A program made the translations under genes and the position numbers. The notes under the pieces were generated by a model. The model ran no database searches and had not been told where the DNA came from. It was given only the letters and a program-made list of their open reading frames with translations. Shown piece after piece: positions 1-12,045 of a DNA stretch of 64,000 nucleotides. Every line of letters begins with the position of its first letter. The stretch's first letter is position 1. The DNA is from Charina bottae (taxonomy: Eukaryota > Chordata > Lepidosauria > Squamata > Charinaidae), in the NCBI GenBank assembly GCA_023362775.1, contig JALMGJ010000020.1, positions 682,001 to 746,000 of the forward strand, given 5' to 3'.

Positions 1-57
1 TGTGATCTTCCGATCGACAAGCCTGGCGTCTTACCCGCTGAGCCACCATGCCCCTTT
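1..57 (-). mobile_element. Sauria-type tRNA SINE, 5' end, cut by window edge
   Basis: The reverse complement reads as the tRNA-like head of the SINE at 41121-41450, including the A-box region TGGCTCAGCGGGTAAG and the CTTGTCGATCGGAAGATC segment. The rest of the element lies left of the window. Confidence 0.8.
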
Positions 58-1105
58 AACCTCTTTTAGACATCCTCAAATTCCTATTAGAGCTGTGCAT
101 AAATAAATAAAAATATTCTGAGCTTAGTGTAAAACAGCTCCACTCAGACCATTCTATCAAAACGTTTTGAGTTGACTATGTTCTTACTGAAAAAACTGCA
201 AAGAGTTTTAGGTTTGTACAATAGAGAACAATGGGAACAAAGCAAAACACTTGCTCCCTTGTTTTTCATTCTAGGGCCATGAACATAAGTGAAGTGGTAG
301 CCTATGATATGTACTATCTACACGCCAACTATGAAAATACTTGACTAAGGAGTTTATTTAGAAATATAAATTTTAAGAAAATGCCATTAGCAATGGGAAA
401 ATAATGTAAGTAGTCTGATCTGCGTGTACAAATAGTCACAGACATCCTAGCAAGAAAGCAAGAGCAATGAATTCACTTCAACAACACAGCTCACAAGGAA
501 TACATTGATACAAAAATTTATATTTTTCAATTGGTTTGAACCTTATTTCTAATGCACATGCTTTCACAGTGCACAATTTTGCATTTGGTCTGTTTGCAGA
601 GCTCAAGAAACAAATACAGCATAATTATTTTTTCATTTGACAACCTTAAAGCTTAAAAGCATAGCACAGACAGGGCCAACATTGATTACATCACATGAAT
701 TCATTGCCTCATAGCAAAGAAATTAAAAGTTAGCTTCAAATCCCAACCGAGGATTTTTTTTAAAATGTCTAAAACGGTTCTAAGTTTTTGAAAGTGGGCT
801 TAACTGTCTCTCCCTCCCACTTTTCTTCTTTGAACTACCTGCAGACAATGGCAGCAGGGATGAGAACTTTGGCTGCTGCTCATTGGCTAGTTCTCTCTCC
901 AAGACTCTACGGCTTGGGAGGTTTTTTGTTTTTTTAAAGGAAGCCAGTCATTGGATGTTAGAATATTCGGAATAATGTGTGTTTTATTCAAAGTTTAGAA
1001 CACTTGAAACAATCATTTTAGTATCAAACTCTGTTCTGGAATCCAACTACCCAACTTGTGTCAAAGTGCATGAATTTGTCATAGACTATTCAAAGTTTGA
1101 AAGTA
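58..1105. other. 5' flank or intron 1, no gene recognised
   Basis: AT-rich unique-looking sequence. No ORF with recognisable homology and no clear promoter or splice signals were seen. The first, non-coding exon of COL6A3 was not found; it may be here, between 2140 and 5800, or left of the window. Confidence 0.5.
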
Positions 1106-1250
1106 TTATTATTTATTTTATTTATTTATGTTTCAATTTATATACCGCTCCATCTCCCCACAAGGGAACTCTGGGCGGTTTACAAAACACAAAAATTAAA
1201 ATCCGACAATTAAAACAACCCAATAAAACACTCTAATATATTAAAATTAA
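1106..1250 (-). mobile_element. CR1-type LINE 3' end fragment
   Basis: Contains the ACCGC-CATCTCCCC…CTCTGGGCGGTTTACAA block shared with 3217-3300, 41718-41792 and, inverted, 58760-58815, next to TTTATTTA-rich sequence. The shared block is the 3' end of a squamate CR1/L2-clade LINE. Confidence 0.65.
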
Positions 1251-1751
1251 GTATAAAAATCCAAGATGCGGTGGTATGATGTTTGGATGTTTAAAAGGGC
1301 CCTATGGCACCTTTATTATCCTACTGTTCAGCCAAAATGGCTTTCAGAATGACTTACAATAAGCCAGTTTTTTAAAAGTCGGCCCCTCTCTTCCAGCATG
1401 CAGTCTGAAAGTCATGACACAAACTGGACAGGGGAAAAGAGAAGGAGGGGAGGAGGTAGGGAACAGTTTATAGCACCAGTTCCTAAAGTGAAATGGTCAT
1501 TATTTAATTGCTAGTTGGTTATAGTTCAGGAAAAGAGGAAGTTTGAAGTTGAACTTTCAGCAGGGCTTTCTCTGATTTCCATTTCATTTCCTCTGGTTCT
1601 AATCCAAGGCTATCTGGTGACACAAAGGACCACATTTGTCCTGGAGAAGGCAACACTGAATAGAAGATAATCCACCATCATTGGGATTGGGATTGGGATG
1701 AGAGAAGAGAAGAGAAGAGAACCAGGCACAAGAGGTTACATGGGGAATATA

Positions 1752-1753
1752 AT

Positions 1754-1800
<47 letters not shown>

Positions 1801-2134
1801 TTTTCTATCCCGCCTTTATTATTTTTTATAAATAACTCAAGGCGGCAAACATACCAAATACTCCTTCCTCCTCCTATTTTCCCCACAACAACAACCCTGT
1901 GAGGTGAGTTGGGCTGAGAGAGAGGGACTGGCCCAAGGTCACCCAGCCGGCTTTCATGCTTAAGGCGGGACTAGAACTCTCAGTCTCCTGGTTTGCTATT
2001 GGCTCCTTCCCAGGCCTGACAGACAGGGACTGGCCCAAGGTCACCCAGCCGGATTTCATGCCTAAGGCGGGACTAGAACCCTCAGTCTCCTGATTTCTAG
2101 CCCGGAGCCTTAAGCACTAGACCAAACTGGCTCT
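1752..2134 (-). mobile_element. tRNA-derived SINE with internal duplication
   Basis: The reverse complement starts AGCCAGTTTGGTCTAGTGGT, has a tRNA B-box-like GTTCTAGTCC, and ends in the LINE-like tail GGCGGGATAGAAAATAAATA with ATTT repeats. The block from GGGACTGGCCCAAGGTCACC to CTCAGTCTCC occurs twice (about 1923-1990 and 2027-2095). Other copies lie at 36267-36530 and 38428-38644. The centre resembles CORE/MIR-like SINEs. Confidence 0.75.
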
Positions 2135-3210
2135 ATAATGAGGGAAGATGAAGGAGAGGGGGGGAAAAGGTAACTGGACAGGAAAGGAAAAGGACAGTTT
2201 GCCCTCCACATGTAGAGAGTATCTGAAATGAGGAAAGAGAGAGTAAAAGGCAGCTCTTGAGTCTCTTTGGCTGGCTCTCCTGTACTGTAAGAATTGACAG
2301 AGGGATCTGCTTCTGCTTGAATTCAGTTCCACCCAGACTGTTCCTCTCACTGTTTGCAGAGAGTCCTCTAAAAGCTTCGGCCGCTGGCCTGAACAGCAAT
2401 TCCAGCTGTTGCAGCCTTTTGCTGGGCTTCAACCCCCACCAGGGGCTCCGAACAGTCTCAGAGCGTTCTCTCCTTATGAAACGCCACTTTCATCACTTTG
2501 CACATCTGAGTTTATTGGCACTGTGGCAATGCCTGTGTTTGTGTAATGTATTTTTCAGCGACATTCCTGGATCTTGATATTAGAACATCCCAACTCCTTC
2601 CACTCAAAACGCTGTTCTTCAGAGGGAATGGCTTTCCGTGAGTTACAGCTGCATGTGCATTCTCCTTCAAAGGAGAAAACGGCTGTCATTCCCATATTTG
2701 TATAATTAAAGAAACAATGTGTGTTTGCTTGGATCACAGATACTTTCAAATATTTATGGTACGTACAGGAATTGCTGCACATGAGACAGTTGACAGGCTT
2801 GCCTCAAACACGATGGTTGCAGGCAGAAAAGCTTCCCATTGTGCTGGAAAAGACAGTCTTATTTTTGTCTTGTAGAAGGAGGGTTCTTCAAACAATACAT
2901 TTACGTTTCCATCCTCCAACCATATTTCTTGGTATTCACATGAATCCCAGGTCTCTTCATCAGTTACCATCCTAATCCTCATCCGTCCATCCATAGATGA
3001 AAATGGTTTTCTGACAGCACAATTCTGTATGCCCTTACTCAGAAATAGGCATTTTTACAGCAAAGTCTTATGTTGCCTTGTGGCCTGAATTCTTTAGCAT
3101 TCATTTTACTTATATGAGAAATGTCACTCTTCCTGGTTTACCCTGAAGCCAGCAAATAGCCATCGGAAGCTGATATGACGTGCTTAACTGAAACATTATA
3201 AGGCAAGAAG
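2135..3210. other. Intergenic or intron 1, nothing recognised
   Basis: Unique-looking sequence with moderately GC-rich parts around 2250-2480. Overlapping short ORFs show no known domain. This is a possible but unproven place for the first COL6A3 exon. Confidence 0.4.
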
Positions 3211-3216
3211 TTTATT

Positions 3217-3370
3217 TATTTTATTTATTTATAAAATTTATATCACCGCCCATCTCCCCCCAGAGGAGGGACTCTGGGCGGTTTACAACAGTTTAATAAA
3301 AACAGAAAACATAAAATATATATAACATATAAAGTACAAAATTCAAACAAGCTTAAAATCAAGAGGCATA
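3217..3370 (-). mobile_element. CR1-type LINE 3' end fragment
   Basis: Contains TTTATTTA runs, then ATCACCGCCCATCTCCCC and GGACTCTGGGCGGTTTACAA, followed by an A-rich stretch. The block matches the CR1 3' end copies elsewhere in the window. The left limit is clear; the right limit is approximate. Confidence 0.65.
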
Positions 3371-4804
3371 GATGGTAAAACAATCTTACTTGATCCAATG
3401 TAGGAGAGGAGCTCTCTAAGGTATTAGCCATCCCCAAGAGTGGCTGTTCTTTCCTTGGTCCCATGCAAGGCGGCAGAGCCAGGTTTTCAGGTTCTGAAGT
3501 TCTGCTCTTTTTGAGTGGAGCAGCTGGTTTTAAAAAAAGAAAAGAAAGCTCTACCATTTCAGTGGTCCACCGGTGGACTGATGTCATAGTAGACCATTCC
3601 CAAGTATCATTCTCCCTACTACTACACCACTGCTACTAATACTATGAGTTAGATAGTAACTGGTCCTAGACCTAATACCTTAAGTATTATACCACATTGA
3701 CTCACTGCTAATCTGATTTTTCACTTCATTGGCAGTGTAGGAAAATCCTTGTTGCTTTTGTGCAAAATATAAGAGAGATATTTGTACCCAGAGCTTGGCC
3801 ATAAGCACTGAATGGGGTGTGTGTGTCTTATGTGTGGAACCTAAATGTACATAGGGATCAAACACAGTATCCAATAGTGCATTTTAATTCCCATCCAAGA
3901 TTATCAGACAACTAGATGCCAGGCTTTCCCCACTCACCTACTTATTCAGCAGCTACTAACTAAAGCTTTAGTTTTTGCCCTTGCCCAGTTGACCATGCTA
4001 AAGTTGGGATCATTCTGTGGTGACTTCAGAGGTACCAGTATGTTCCCTGGTTTTACCAGGGTAACAATGTTGAACTCCCTCTTGAGCTCAGAGTAGACTC
4101 TGTGTTTCTAAGATGGTAAAGAAGCAGTGCACCTGGATTTGAATTGACCACCACATAGCTAGAGCTACTTTTTGAACTGAGTCTAATGTTCTTGGCTATA
4201 ACTTAAGTATGCAGAGGACCTAAACTTTCCTATTTATCTAGTCATAGTCAGCCTCTGTGATTCAGCAACTCCTTTCATTCCTGATCCCATCAAAGGAACT
4301 TTCAAATACTTTCTAGGAGAAATCATCAATGAAATTTTAGCTCCAGTTATGTTAATTGTACCTTGTCCGTATAAATTAACTTCTCAGATGATGCTCAGTT
4401 TCTGTGGTGGAGTCTGGCACTGCCGCATTCCAGACTGATAAGAGGCTTCGCAGCCCGGACTGTGTTGGTGGGAAGGTTAAGAGGTTCAAGGTAGCTCTGC
4501 CCTAGAGCCCTTCTGGGTTATTTCCCTTAGGTTAGTTGAGTAGCCTTTAGTCTGGCAAGATTCTGTCTATGAGGTGAGAACAATAAAGAACTAGAGGTGG
4601 AATAATGGCTCAGCATGGTTCTTGGCCTGGTTTCCTGACAGTTTCTGATTTATTGCCAACTGGCATGTCTTTGACAGCTTATCTTTCTTACAAATATGGG
4701 GGGGTTCATTAATAAGCTCAGAATTTGAAATATGTATGTACTAAGTAAATTGAATTGAAACTATGAAACACTTTCAGCTAATTGAAAAGAGGCATCTCCA
4801 CTTA
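3371..4804. other. Intergenic or intron 1, nothing recognised
   Basis: No coding, RNA or repeat signal that I can name. Confidence 0.4.
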
Positions 4805-5214
4805 CAGGTAGTCCTCACTTACTGACCACTATTGGGACCGGCAACTCCATCACTAAGTGACATGGTTGTAAAGTGAAATCTCACATGACCACACCAGTTC
4901 CGACTGCTGTCATTAAGCGAATCACCCACAGTTGTTAAGTGTGACGTCACGTGACTGCAACTTGCAACTTCCTGCTGGCTTCCCCACTGACTTTGCTTGT
5001 TGGAAGCTGGCTGTGAAGGTCGCAAATGGCAATCACATGACTGTGGGATGCTGTGACCATTATAAATGCACGCCAGTTGCCAAGCACCCAAGTCGCAATC
5101 ACGTGACCATGGGGATACTGCAATGGCCGCAACTTTGAGTACCAGTCATAAATCTCCTTTTTAGTGCTGTTGTAAAAGTTACTGAATGAGTGGTCGGTAA
5201 GCGAGTACTACCTG
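4805..5214. mobile_element. Tigger-like MITE (TA-flanked CAGGTAGTCCTC element)
   Basis: Begins CAGGTAGTCCTCACTTA after TTA and ends in the complementary TACTACCTG; inside are repeated GACCGGCAAC-type and AAGTGAC/TTAAGCGA motifs. Four copies occur in the window; those at 18979, 24993 and 46072 have TA on both sides, which points to the pogo/Tigger group of Tc1-mariner. The right TA of this copy is mutated. No transposase is encoded. Confidence 0.7.
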
Positions 5215-5642
5215 TTTGTGGGGGAGGGGAAACCCATTAAATACTGGATACAGAATGCAGGAGGCCAAACGCTACCTCAGTTCTTAACGGAAAACTTTGA
5301 ACTGAATATCCTAAATGAACCAGTGGTTGAAACGGGTGGTATTGAGGCTACAACACTGGGAGCTTATTCAAGATGTGTCTTACTAAGCAAGGGGAGAAAT
5401 ATTCTGGGAGAGGTGAGGGCAAAGAATCGGAGAGGCCACTTTGCCCAAATTTGGTTATTTTTTTCATTGGAAGATACCTGGGATGTCAGTAAAACTCTGC
5501 AGTAAATAGCTTCCCAACTACCACTAGCTGGTTCCGGGAAGGATGAGAAAAAAAGTCTCCTTATGAACATCGATGAAATATTTTACAGTGAAGACACTAC
5601 ACTCTATTTTTGTTATATATAAACAAAAACAAACTCAATATC

Positions 5643-5645
<3 letters not shown>

Positions 5646-5690
<45 letters not shown>

Positions 5691-5715
5691 CACATACACA
5701 CATACATACATACAT

Positions 5716-5788
<73 letters not shown>

Positions 5789-5818
5789 TACACACACATA
5801 CACACACATACACACACA
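5646..5818. repeat. Compound microsatellite (TA)n-(CATA)n-(CA)n
   Basis: A TA run of about 40 bases is followed by TACATACA, CACATA and CACACA repeats. All long ORFs overlapping it are repeat translations, not genes. It ends 37 bases before the acceptor of the signal-peptide exon. Confidence 0.95.
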
Positions 5819-5855
5819 GGAATACTTAACTGACAATATCTCCATTTCTTTCTAG

Positions 5856-5994
5856 ATCTAAAACTGGTGCTTGGAAAAGCTAACCAACCCATAACCAAAC
5901 AAAATGAGGAAATATCACCATTTGATCTTTGCAACAATCTGTTGTCTTCTACTCTCAGGCAATCATGAGGCTGATGCACAGCACAAAGAAACTA
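5856..5994 (+). CDS. COL6A3: COL6A3 exon 2: end of 5' UTR and signal peptide
   Basis: A pyrimidine-rich acceptor ends in AG at 5855; 48 bases of 5' UTR follow, then ATG at 5904. The peptide MRKYHHLIFATICCLLLSG is a basic N-terminus plus a hydrophobic core, a typical secretory signal peptide, and resembles the start of known alpha-3(VI) chains. Cleavage is likely a few residues after the core, near ADA-Q. The exon ends at 5994 before GTAAGT in phase 1, which fits the next exon. The first ATG of the exon is in a reasonable context (caaaATGA). A long TA/CA microsatellite lies just upstream of the acceptor. Confidence 0.93.
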
Positions 5995-7660
5995 GTAAGT
6001 TTCTTCTATCTTTAAATGATTCAGTATTTAAAAATGCAAGATTTATCCCAAGTTCTTCTTGGAAATTTTGAAGGGAAAAATATATTGCTGTTGTATATTG
6101 CTGTTGTACCAATCGCCCATGTCTATCCTTGAACCTTTGCTGTGTGTACATAGACGTATTTACTGTATGTAGCACATCTCTTGCACTCCTGTCTTGGTGA
6201 ACAAGCAGTTGCCTCTGCTGTATCTACCCTCTTCATCCTCATACAATGGCTCTGCTGGTATAGATCTATGTCTGTTGGGATACAGACACAGCATAGGAAA
6301 AACGGGGATTTTTTTGGCAGCAGAAGCCAACTTTCATATTTCACATTTCTAAAGAGGAAAACTTTCTTTTTCCAAGGGTACAGATGATTGATTTTGGGCT
6401 GGACTCTTCTTTTCTGCAGTGAGGAATTAAGTAATATTACAAAATATTTGGGAAATATTACACATTGGCATTACACATTTTCAATTATCTTTAGTTCGAC
6501 TTTTCTACTGTCTGATGAACAAAGATAGCATCATGTTCTTACAATATTGGTACTACACAAAGGTATTTAACATGCGCAAGAGTAAGAAAATGCAGAACTA
6601 GTAAGACAGCTCCTCCAAGCTGTCCCTAAACGCTTTCCATTAGCACCCAGCCACCCAAAGACCTCCATTCTTCCCTTTAGGCACCTGCCAGGCAGAGTAT
6701 GGGGCAGAGAAGGAAATACTGTGTGTTCCTTCGGTTCTTCCCTCTTTGTTTTACTGACCTGCTGGACAGCAATTAAGACAAGCAGTTCAGGGAACAGAGG
6801 GAGGGACTCTTCTCCAAAAAGGGATGGCACTGCTGGGTATCATGGTGAAAATCAGTTACTGAATATGCTACAAGTAGCTGAGTTCTCATAAAATGCTAAG
6901 CCATAAACTATGGGTTCACAGTGGTTAGTGTCATGCAGGACACTAAGCCAAAACCACAGCTTTACAGGAGGTGTGAACTAGGTGAGAGAGGGAGAGGGAG
7001 AGGGAGAGGGAGAGGGAGAGGGAGAAGCAGCACTTTAGGAAGTTGGTGGTCCTGTTTAATGGAAACCCATGTACAGAGTTTCAGTTGGGTACATTCAGTG
7101 CCGTCCAAGTTGACCCCCTCCAACCCAATATAAGAAAGAACTGAGAAAATTCCTCTCTTCTTGTCTCCTACTGCTGGGAGGTAAGAGGAAGCTGAGGGGC
7201 TCATGAGAATCATTGGGATATTTCCTCAAACCTTCAGTTGGCACTGGAAAATTATCCAGCTTCTTTTACCCCCTTCCCCCAGAAGCACAGATTAGTACAG
7301 ACAGAATTTGCGAGAAATGCACCCCACCTGGTGCAGTTTGTGACTTGTGCTGACCAAGCATTTGCATGGAAATCCTACCAAAACCATACCATAACCAGAA
7401 AATATTGCAGTGGAAGCAATTCTAGCTTAGCAAGGAAAATGCATTTCTGCAAGCTGCTTCAGGAGTAAAATTGCCTCATCACTCAATATTTGTTAAACCA
7501 CAATAATTGCCAGGGTTGAAATAGTCTTCCATCTGTCCCAGTGTAAATGAACTCAATGTTGTTGGTGATATGAAAGAAGGGCCTGGCTGTTAATGTAGGA
7601 CAAGATCTTCCTCCCCACCATGACCTCTGGAAAATCATAAATCAATGTGTTTTTTTAAAG
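5995..7660 (+). other. COL6A3: COL6A3 intron 2
   Basis: Runs from GTAAGT to AAAG. It holds a GAGAGG microsatellite at about 6981-7025. No other gene or named repeat was seen. Confidence 0.8.
6981..7025 (+). repeat. (GAGAGG)n microsatellite
   Basis: About seven copies of a hexamer GGGAGA/GAGAGG in a row. Overlapping ORFs are repeat artefacts. Confidence 0.9.
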
Positions 7661-8278
7661 ATGTCAAAATCGGTGCTGCTGCTGATATAATATTTCTAGT
7701 GGATTCCTCTTGGAGCATTGGAAAGGAACATTTCCAACTTGTTCGGGAGTTTCTGTATGATGTTGTAAAACAATTAGATGTGGGTGGAAATGATTTTCGG
7801 TTTGGTCTGGTCCAGTTCAGCGGAAACCCACATTCAGAGTTCCAGTTAAACACCTATCATACTTTGCAAGATGTCCTCTTCCATATTTCACACATGCCTT
7901 ACATGGGGGGAGGAACCAAGACTGGACAAGGATTAGAGTTCCTAATTCGGAACCATCTAACTAAAACTGCTGGAAGCAGAGTGAGCGATGGCATCCCCCA
8001 GATTATTATAGTGTTAACGGATGGACGATCCCAAGATGATGTGGCTCTACCATCATCTATTCTTAAATCTGCTGAGGTAAACATGTTTGCCATCGGAGTG
8101 CAGGATGCAGTGGAAGGGGAGTTAAAGGAAATAGCGAGTGAACCCCTTGATATGCACCTTTTCAACCTAGAGAACTTTACTGCTCTCCACGGCATTGTAG
8201 GAGACTTAGTTGCAAGCATTCGCTCATCCATGGCTCTAGAAATGGCTGCAGTAAAAGGAGGGATTAAAGACACCACAG
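7661..8278 (+). CDS. COL6A3: COL6A3 exon 3: vWA domain N10
   Basis: Encodes the most N-terminal vWA domain (about 206 residues). It opens [16 protein letters not shown] with an intact DxSxS metal-binding motif, and later has [12 protein letters not shown], so the conserved Asp of the metal site is also kept. vWA domains are Rossmann-like folds for protein-protein contact; in alpha-3(VI) the N-terminal array lies in the globular beads. Acceptor AG is at 7659-7660, donor GT at 8279, both phase 1. In mammals this exon is known to be alternatively spliced; its symmetric phase would allow that here. Confidence 0.96.
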
Positions 8279-9666
8279 GTAACACTGTTCTGCTCTGACA
8301 ATGCAATATTTGTGCCTTAGGGGAAATATTTGCTACTTTTCCGTCATTTTAAGCACTTTTATATGTAGCGCAAGGGCATTTCAAGGTAACAATAACCATT
8401 AACTTTACTTCTACTGCTATACTAATATTTTCTGTCTTTCTGATGTGTGGCTAATGCTGGAATGGCATGCAGCGTAGAGAAAGGATGCAAGGAAAATGAT
8501 GAGGGAAAGTAACGCAGAACAGAACATTGTTGCAAATATTTTCATCGCCGTGAGGTTTGTTTTTAAAGCGCTGCATGAATTATCCCATGCTTGGATGCTT
8601 GAGTGCTCCTGTCAGGGAGTGTGTAATATTCAGACAAATAAAATTATACAATTATAGCATTTATAACACATAGCATTTTAAGATTTTACGAAATGGCATG
8701 GAGGGCACAAGGAATAAGACATCTGCCTTTATCTCACTACTCTTGCTGGTAGCTGGAAGAGTACACTTTTTTCTGACAACGTTTTGCAATTTGTTAACTG
8801 TGGGATGTTGAGCTTCTCCTTATCTATAAGGAGAATTGCCTAGAAAAGCCTAAATTGCACATGTAAAGGGTTAAAAACAAAGTTTTTCTTCATATAAACA
8901 CCTTTCTGCCATTAGATGGGATTTCCCTGCCCTCTCCTCAGGCTGTGGCTCTCCCCAACTTTGGAGTAATCTCTGTCCTCCTGGACACACAAAGGGACAA
9001 AGAGAAGAAAGGGGACCAGAAGCCATTGCCCCCCAGCTGGGTGGCAGACTCACGAGGAAATCTCCTGTAGCCCCCCCCCCCCCCACACCAATTAAACAGA
9101 AGAAGAGGGAAGGAAATAATCTGTTTGGAATACAAACTGTTTTATTTGATTAGTGAAAGTGATGGCATAGAGCAGGAAATCTTATTGATTTAAATTTACC
9201 AATGATTATTCTGCAATCCTGCATTATTCCAGACCTTTTTGTTTATACCTTGGAATGCATGAAAGGAATTATGCTGCAAAAATATGGTTCATAATATTTG
9301 TCTTGTTTTATTAACTATTCACTTTGGCTCAGTTATGTTTCTGCATGATTCACTGCCAAATGTTTTCACGAATAGGGCATACAGTGAGATTCATAGAGGA
9401 AATCAGGAAGTACTCTCTGCTAAGCTGTTTCATTTCATCACCATATGTTTAAGTAAACATTATTTTTTTAAAAGCCTAGCCAAGAAATCTGTACTAATTT
9501 TACCTCCAGGAAGGATTTTCCTAACTTTTAAAACAGAATATCAGTCGAACTAGATTTTGATGTAAAGAATCACATTGCAAAAAAGTGCAATGGAGTGAAA
9601 GGAAGATGCATTATTTGAAGTATCCTTAGAGAGCTATGGGGGCCAAGATGTGAAAGACTTATTACT

Positions 9667-9729
9667 GGATGGATGGATGGATGGATGGATGGATGGATGG
9701 ATGGATGGACGGACGGATGGATGGATGGA
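9667..9729 (+). repeat. (GGAT)n microsatellite
   Basis: About 15 copies of GGAT/GATG with a short GGAC variant near 9709-9716. The SIHP/MDGW-type ORFs over it are artefacts. Confidence 0.95.
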
Positions 9730-10794
9730 ACCTTCCCTGCAGTTCCTCCCCTGATAGCCACCTGGGTACCTGTCAACTCTGCTGTCCAGCAGTTGGTCTC
9801 TCCCCTCAATGAACGAGTGCTGTGGGAGCTTCATGAGATGCTGAGCAGGAGTTCCTAGCTGGCCTTCATATTAACAGAAGACTCTTGGACGTGTCACCTT
9901 GAGGCAACAACTTACTAAGAATTCATAAGTACATGTGCTACTCTGCAGGCAGAGTTCTGTTTCAATGCTTAAGGTGTCAATTATCCTCAAAAATGTATAG
10001 GATACAAAAATAACAACACCAAGTGATTGTTCTAAAGATGGATGTCTCTCTCTACATGCATTCAAATATCACGCTGGCTACCTGTGCCCAACAATAATGT
10101 GGAGAAGTATTTTTTCTAGGAATAAATGGGTGTATTTCAAGAATTTAACATGTTGGCTAATTAATTACTCTTTTTGCATGAGTTGAAATGACAACCTTGT
10201 GAATTTAATAATGCCCCCCTATTAAATACTACAAGCAACTGTTTTTAAATGGATAGTGGAAGAGATCTTGGTTATCCTAGTAATTAAAAGTGTTTAATTT
10301 TCAACAATAGTGTAATTGGAAACTTCAACCTTGAATTTGCCTTGGAATATATTACACACTGCCTTAGTTACTGCTTCCTTTTTAAGCCATCAGTTCTTTG
10401 CTGTTTTGAAACTCTTAACAAAGCATGCTTTAATCTGCATTTCATCAATACTTTAAGCCTTCATTGTATACTTTGGTATAATGGGATTCTTTAGCAGTGA
10501 CAAATTATCCAACAGTTATATATACTGTCTTCCTGTTTCCTTGCAATCTGCAGTATTTAATAGAAAATCTATAAAAACATTTTTAAAACAAATTAGGCCA
10601 ATTTAAATTTTTCCAAACTTTCTGAGTTTCCAAGAAATCTTCATCTGGGATGATAGTTAAAAAGGGACAAGGAGATGTGGCTGATCTTTGAGCTACACCT
10701 GTATCAGATATCATGCTTAGAAGGAATGAGAGAGTCTCTGTATATTCAAACTGGTTCTTACAAGGTATATTTTAAAGTTAGGTAACATAAGAGG

Positions 10795-11197
10795 TGGACC
10801 ATAAGGAAGGCTGAGCGAAGGAAGATAGATGCTTTTGAACTGTGGTGCTGGAGGAAAATTCTGAGAGTGCCTTGGACTGCAAGAAGATCAAACCAGTCCA
10901 TACTCCAGGAAATAAAGCCAGACTGCTCACTTGAGGGAATGATATTAACGGCAAAACTGAAGTACTTTGGCCACCTAATGAGAAGACAGGATACCCTGGA
11001 GAAGATGCTGATGCTAGGGAAGGTGGAAGGCAAAAGGAAGAGGGGCCGACCAAGGGCAAGATGGATGGATTATATTCTGGAGGTGACAGACTCAACCATG
11101 GGGGAGCTGGGGATGGTGACGGCCGACAGGAAGCTCTGGCGTGGGCTGGTCCATGAAGTCACGAAGAGTCGGAAGTGACTGAACGAAAAAACAACAA
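10795..11197 (+). mobile_element. 5'-truncated BovB LINE (3' end)
   Basis: Encodes the last part of the BovB polyprotein (VPWTARRSNQS-like start, then KLKYFGHLMRRQDTLEKM and GRPRARWMDYILE), ending KSRK before a short 3' UTR with an ACAAC tail. It is flanked by the 11-bp duplication AACATAAGAGG at 10784-10794 and 11198-11208, which proves target-primed insertion in + orientation. Its sequence is very close to the 3' end of the longer copy at 25021-28241. Confidence 0.93.
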
Positions 11198-11427
11198 AAC
11201 ATAAGAGGCTCTCCCAAAAGTTGCTGGAAAGAAAGAACAAACGTCCTTTCTTTATATACATTCATTGCATGTATATTCCTAGGCTATATTATGAAAACTT
11301 TAGGTCAAGTAATAAATTCAACATATTAGAATTTTAGAAGTGTAGTACTGAGAAGAATATATGGCTAAGAATCTGATTATTAAAATAATAAACATGGAAT
11401 TCTGAACAAAGCTTAAATGTATTTATC

Positions 11428-11462
11428 AGATAGACAGACAGACAGACAGACAGATGATAGAT
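11428..11462 (+). repeat. (GACA)n microsatellite
   Basis: ATAGACAGACAGACAGACAG repeat followed by GATGATAGATA. Confidence 0.9.
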
Positions 11463-11704
11463 AACTTTTGATTGAAAGGACTCAGAGTAGTTAACACAGG
11501 ATTAGATGATAAATGAGAAAGTTTAGGCTACTATGGGAACTGTTCCATGTATCTACTTCCATGTATCCATGGAATGGATACATGTATTCCATGTGTTCCA
11601 TGTATCTACTTCCATAGACACAACTAAGTTTCTCATTGCTCTCATGTCTCCCCTTTGCATATCGCTACAGCTTCCTCCAATGAGCTCTGCAGGCTTTCCC
11701 AGAC

Positions 11705-12045
11705 TTCCTGAGTGATGGGTGCAGAGACTTGTGCAAGGGGGAGGAAATATGCAAAGATTAACACCAGGATTAACACCAGATGAACAATCAAACAGTACAC
11801 TAGACCTTAATCAAGGAACTATTAACTCAGTCAATCAACCAAGCAGTAAACAACAGCCCAATCAAGGAACTCCCAAGGAGAGAACAACACCCCCAACATA
11901 AGCAGGGCAAACCATTGTATATAAACTGAGAGCAAGTCCCACTCCCTTTTCGCACAGAGGATGTTGCCTAGTTGGGCAATGAAACGTCTGCAAGAAAACA
12001 ACAAGGCTCAGAGAGCACCAAGGACTCCAAAGGGGGAGGAAGAAA
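11705..12045 (+). mobile_element. Penelope-like element fragment with hammerhead-like motif
   Basis: Shares AACAGCCCAATCAAGGAACT, ACAACACCCCCA, TATATAAACTGAGAGCAAGT and GGGCAATGAAACGTCTGCAA with the copies at 42405-42595 (same strand) and 20860-21040. This segment is typical of the LTR-like ends of Penelope-like retroelements. The hammerhead-like core (11955-11988) has CAGAGGA in place of CTGAGGA and is probably inactive. Confidence 0.6.

Noticed and set aside
2117..2577. Candidate first exon or promoter of COL6A3
   Set aside because: Slightly GC-rich with several overlapping ORFs, but no TATA box, start-site motif, donor or remembered homology supports it.
5573..5855. Long ORFs on both strands rich in His-Thr, Tyr-Ile or Cys-Val
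   Set aside because: They are translations of the TA/CA microsatellite.
5646..9729. Direct repeats that could suggest a CRISPR array
   Set aside because: They are simple microsatellites in a vertebrate intron without unique spacers.
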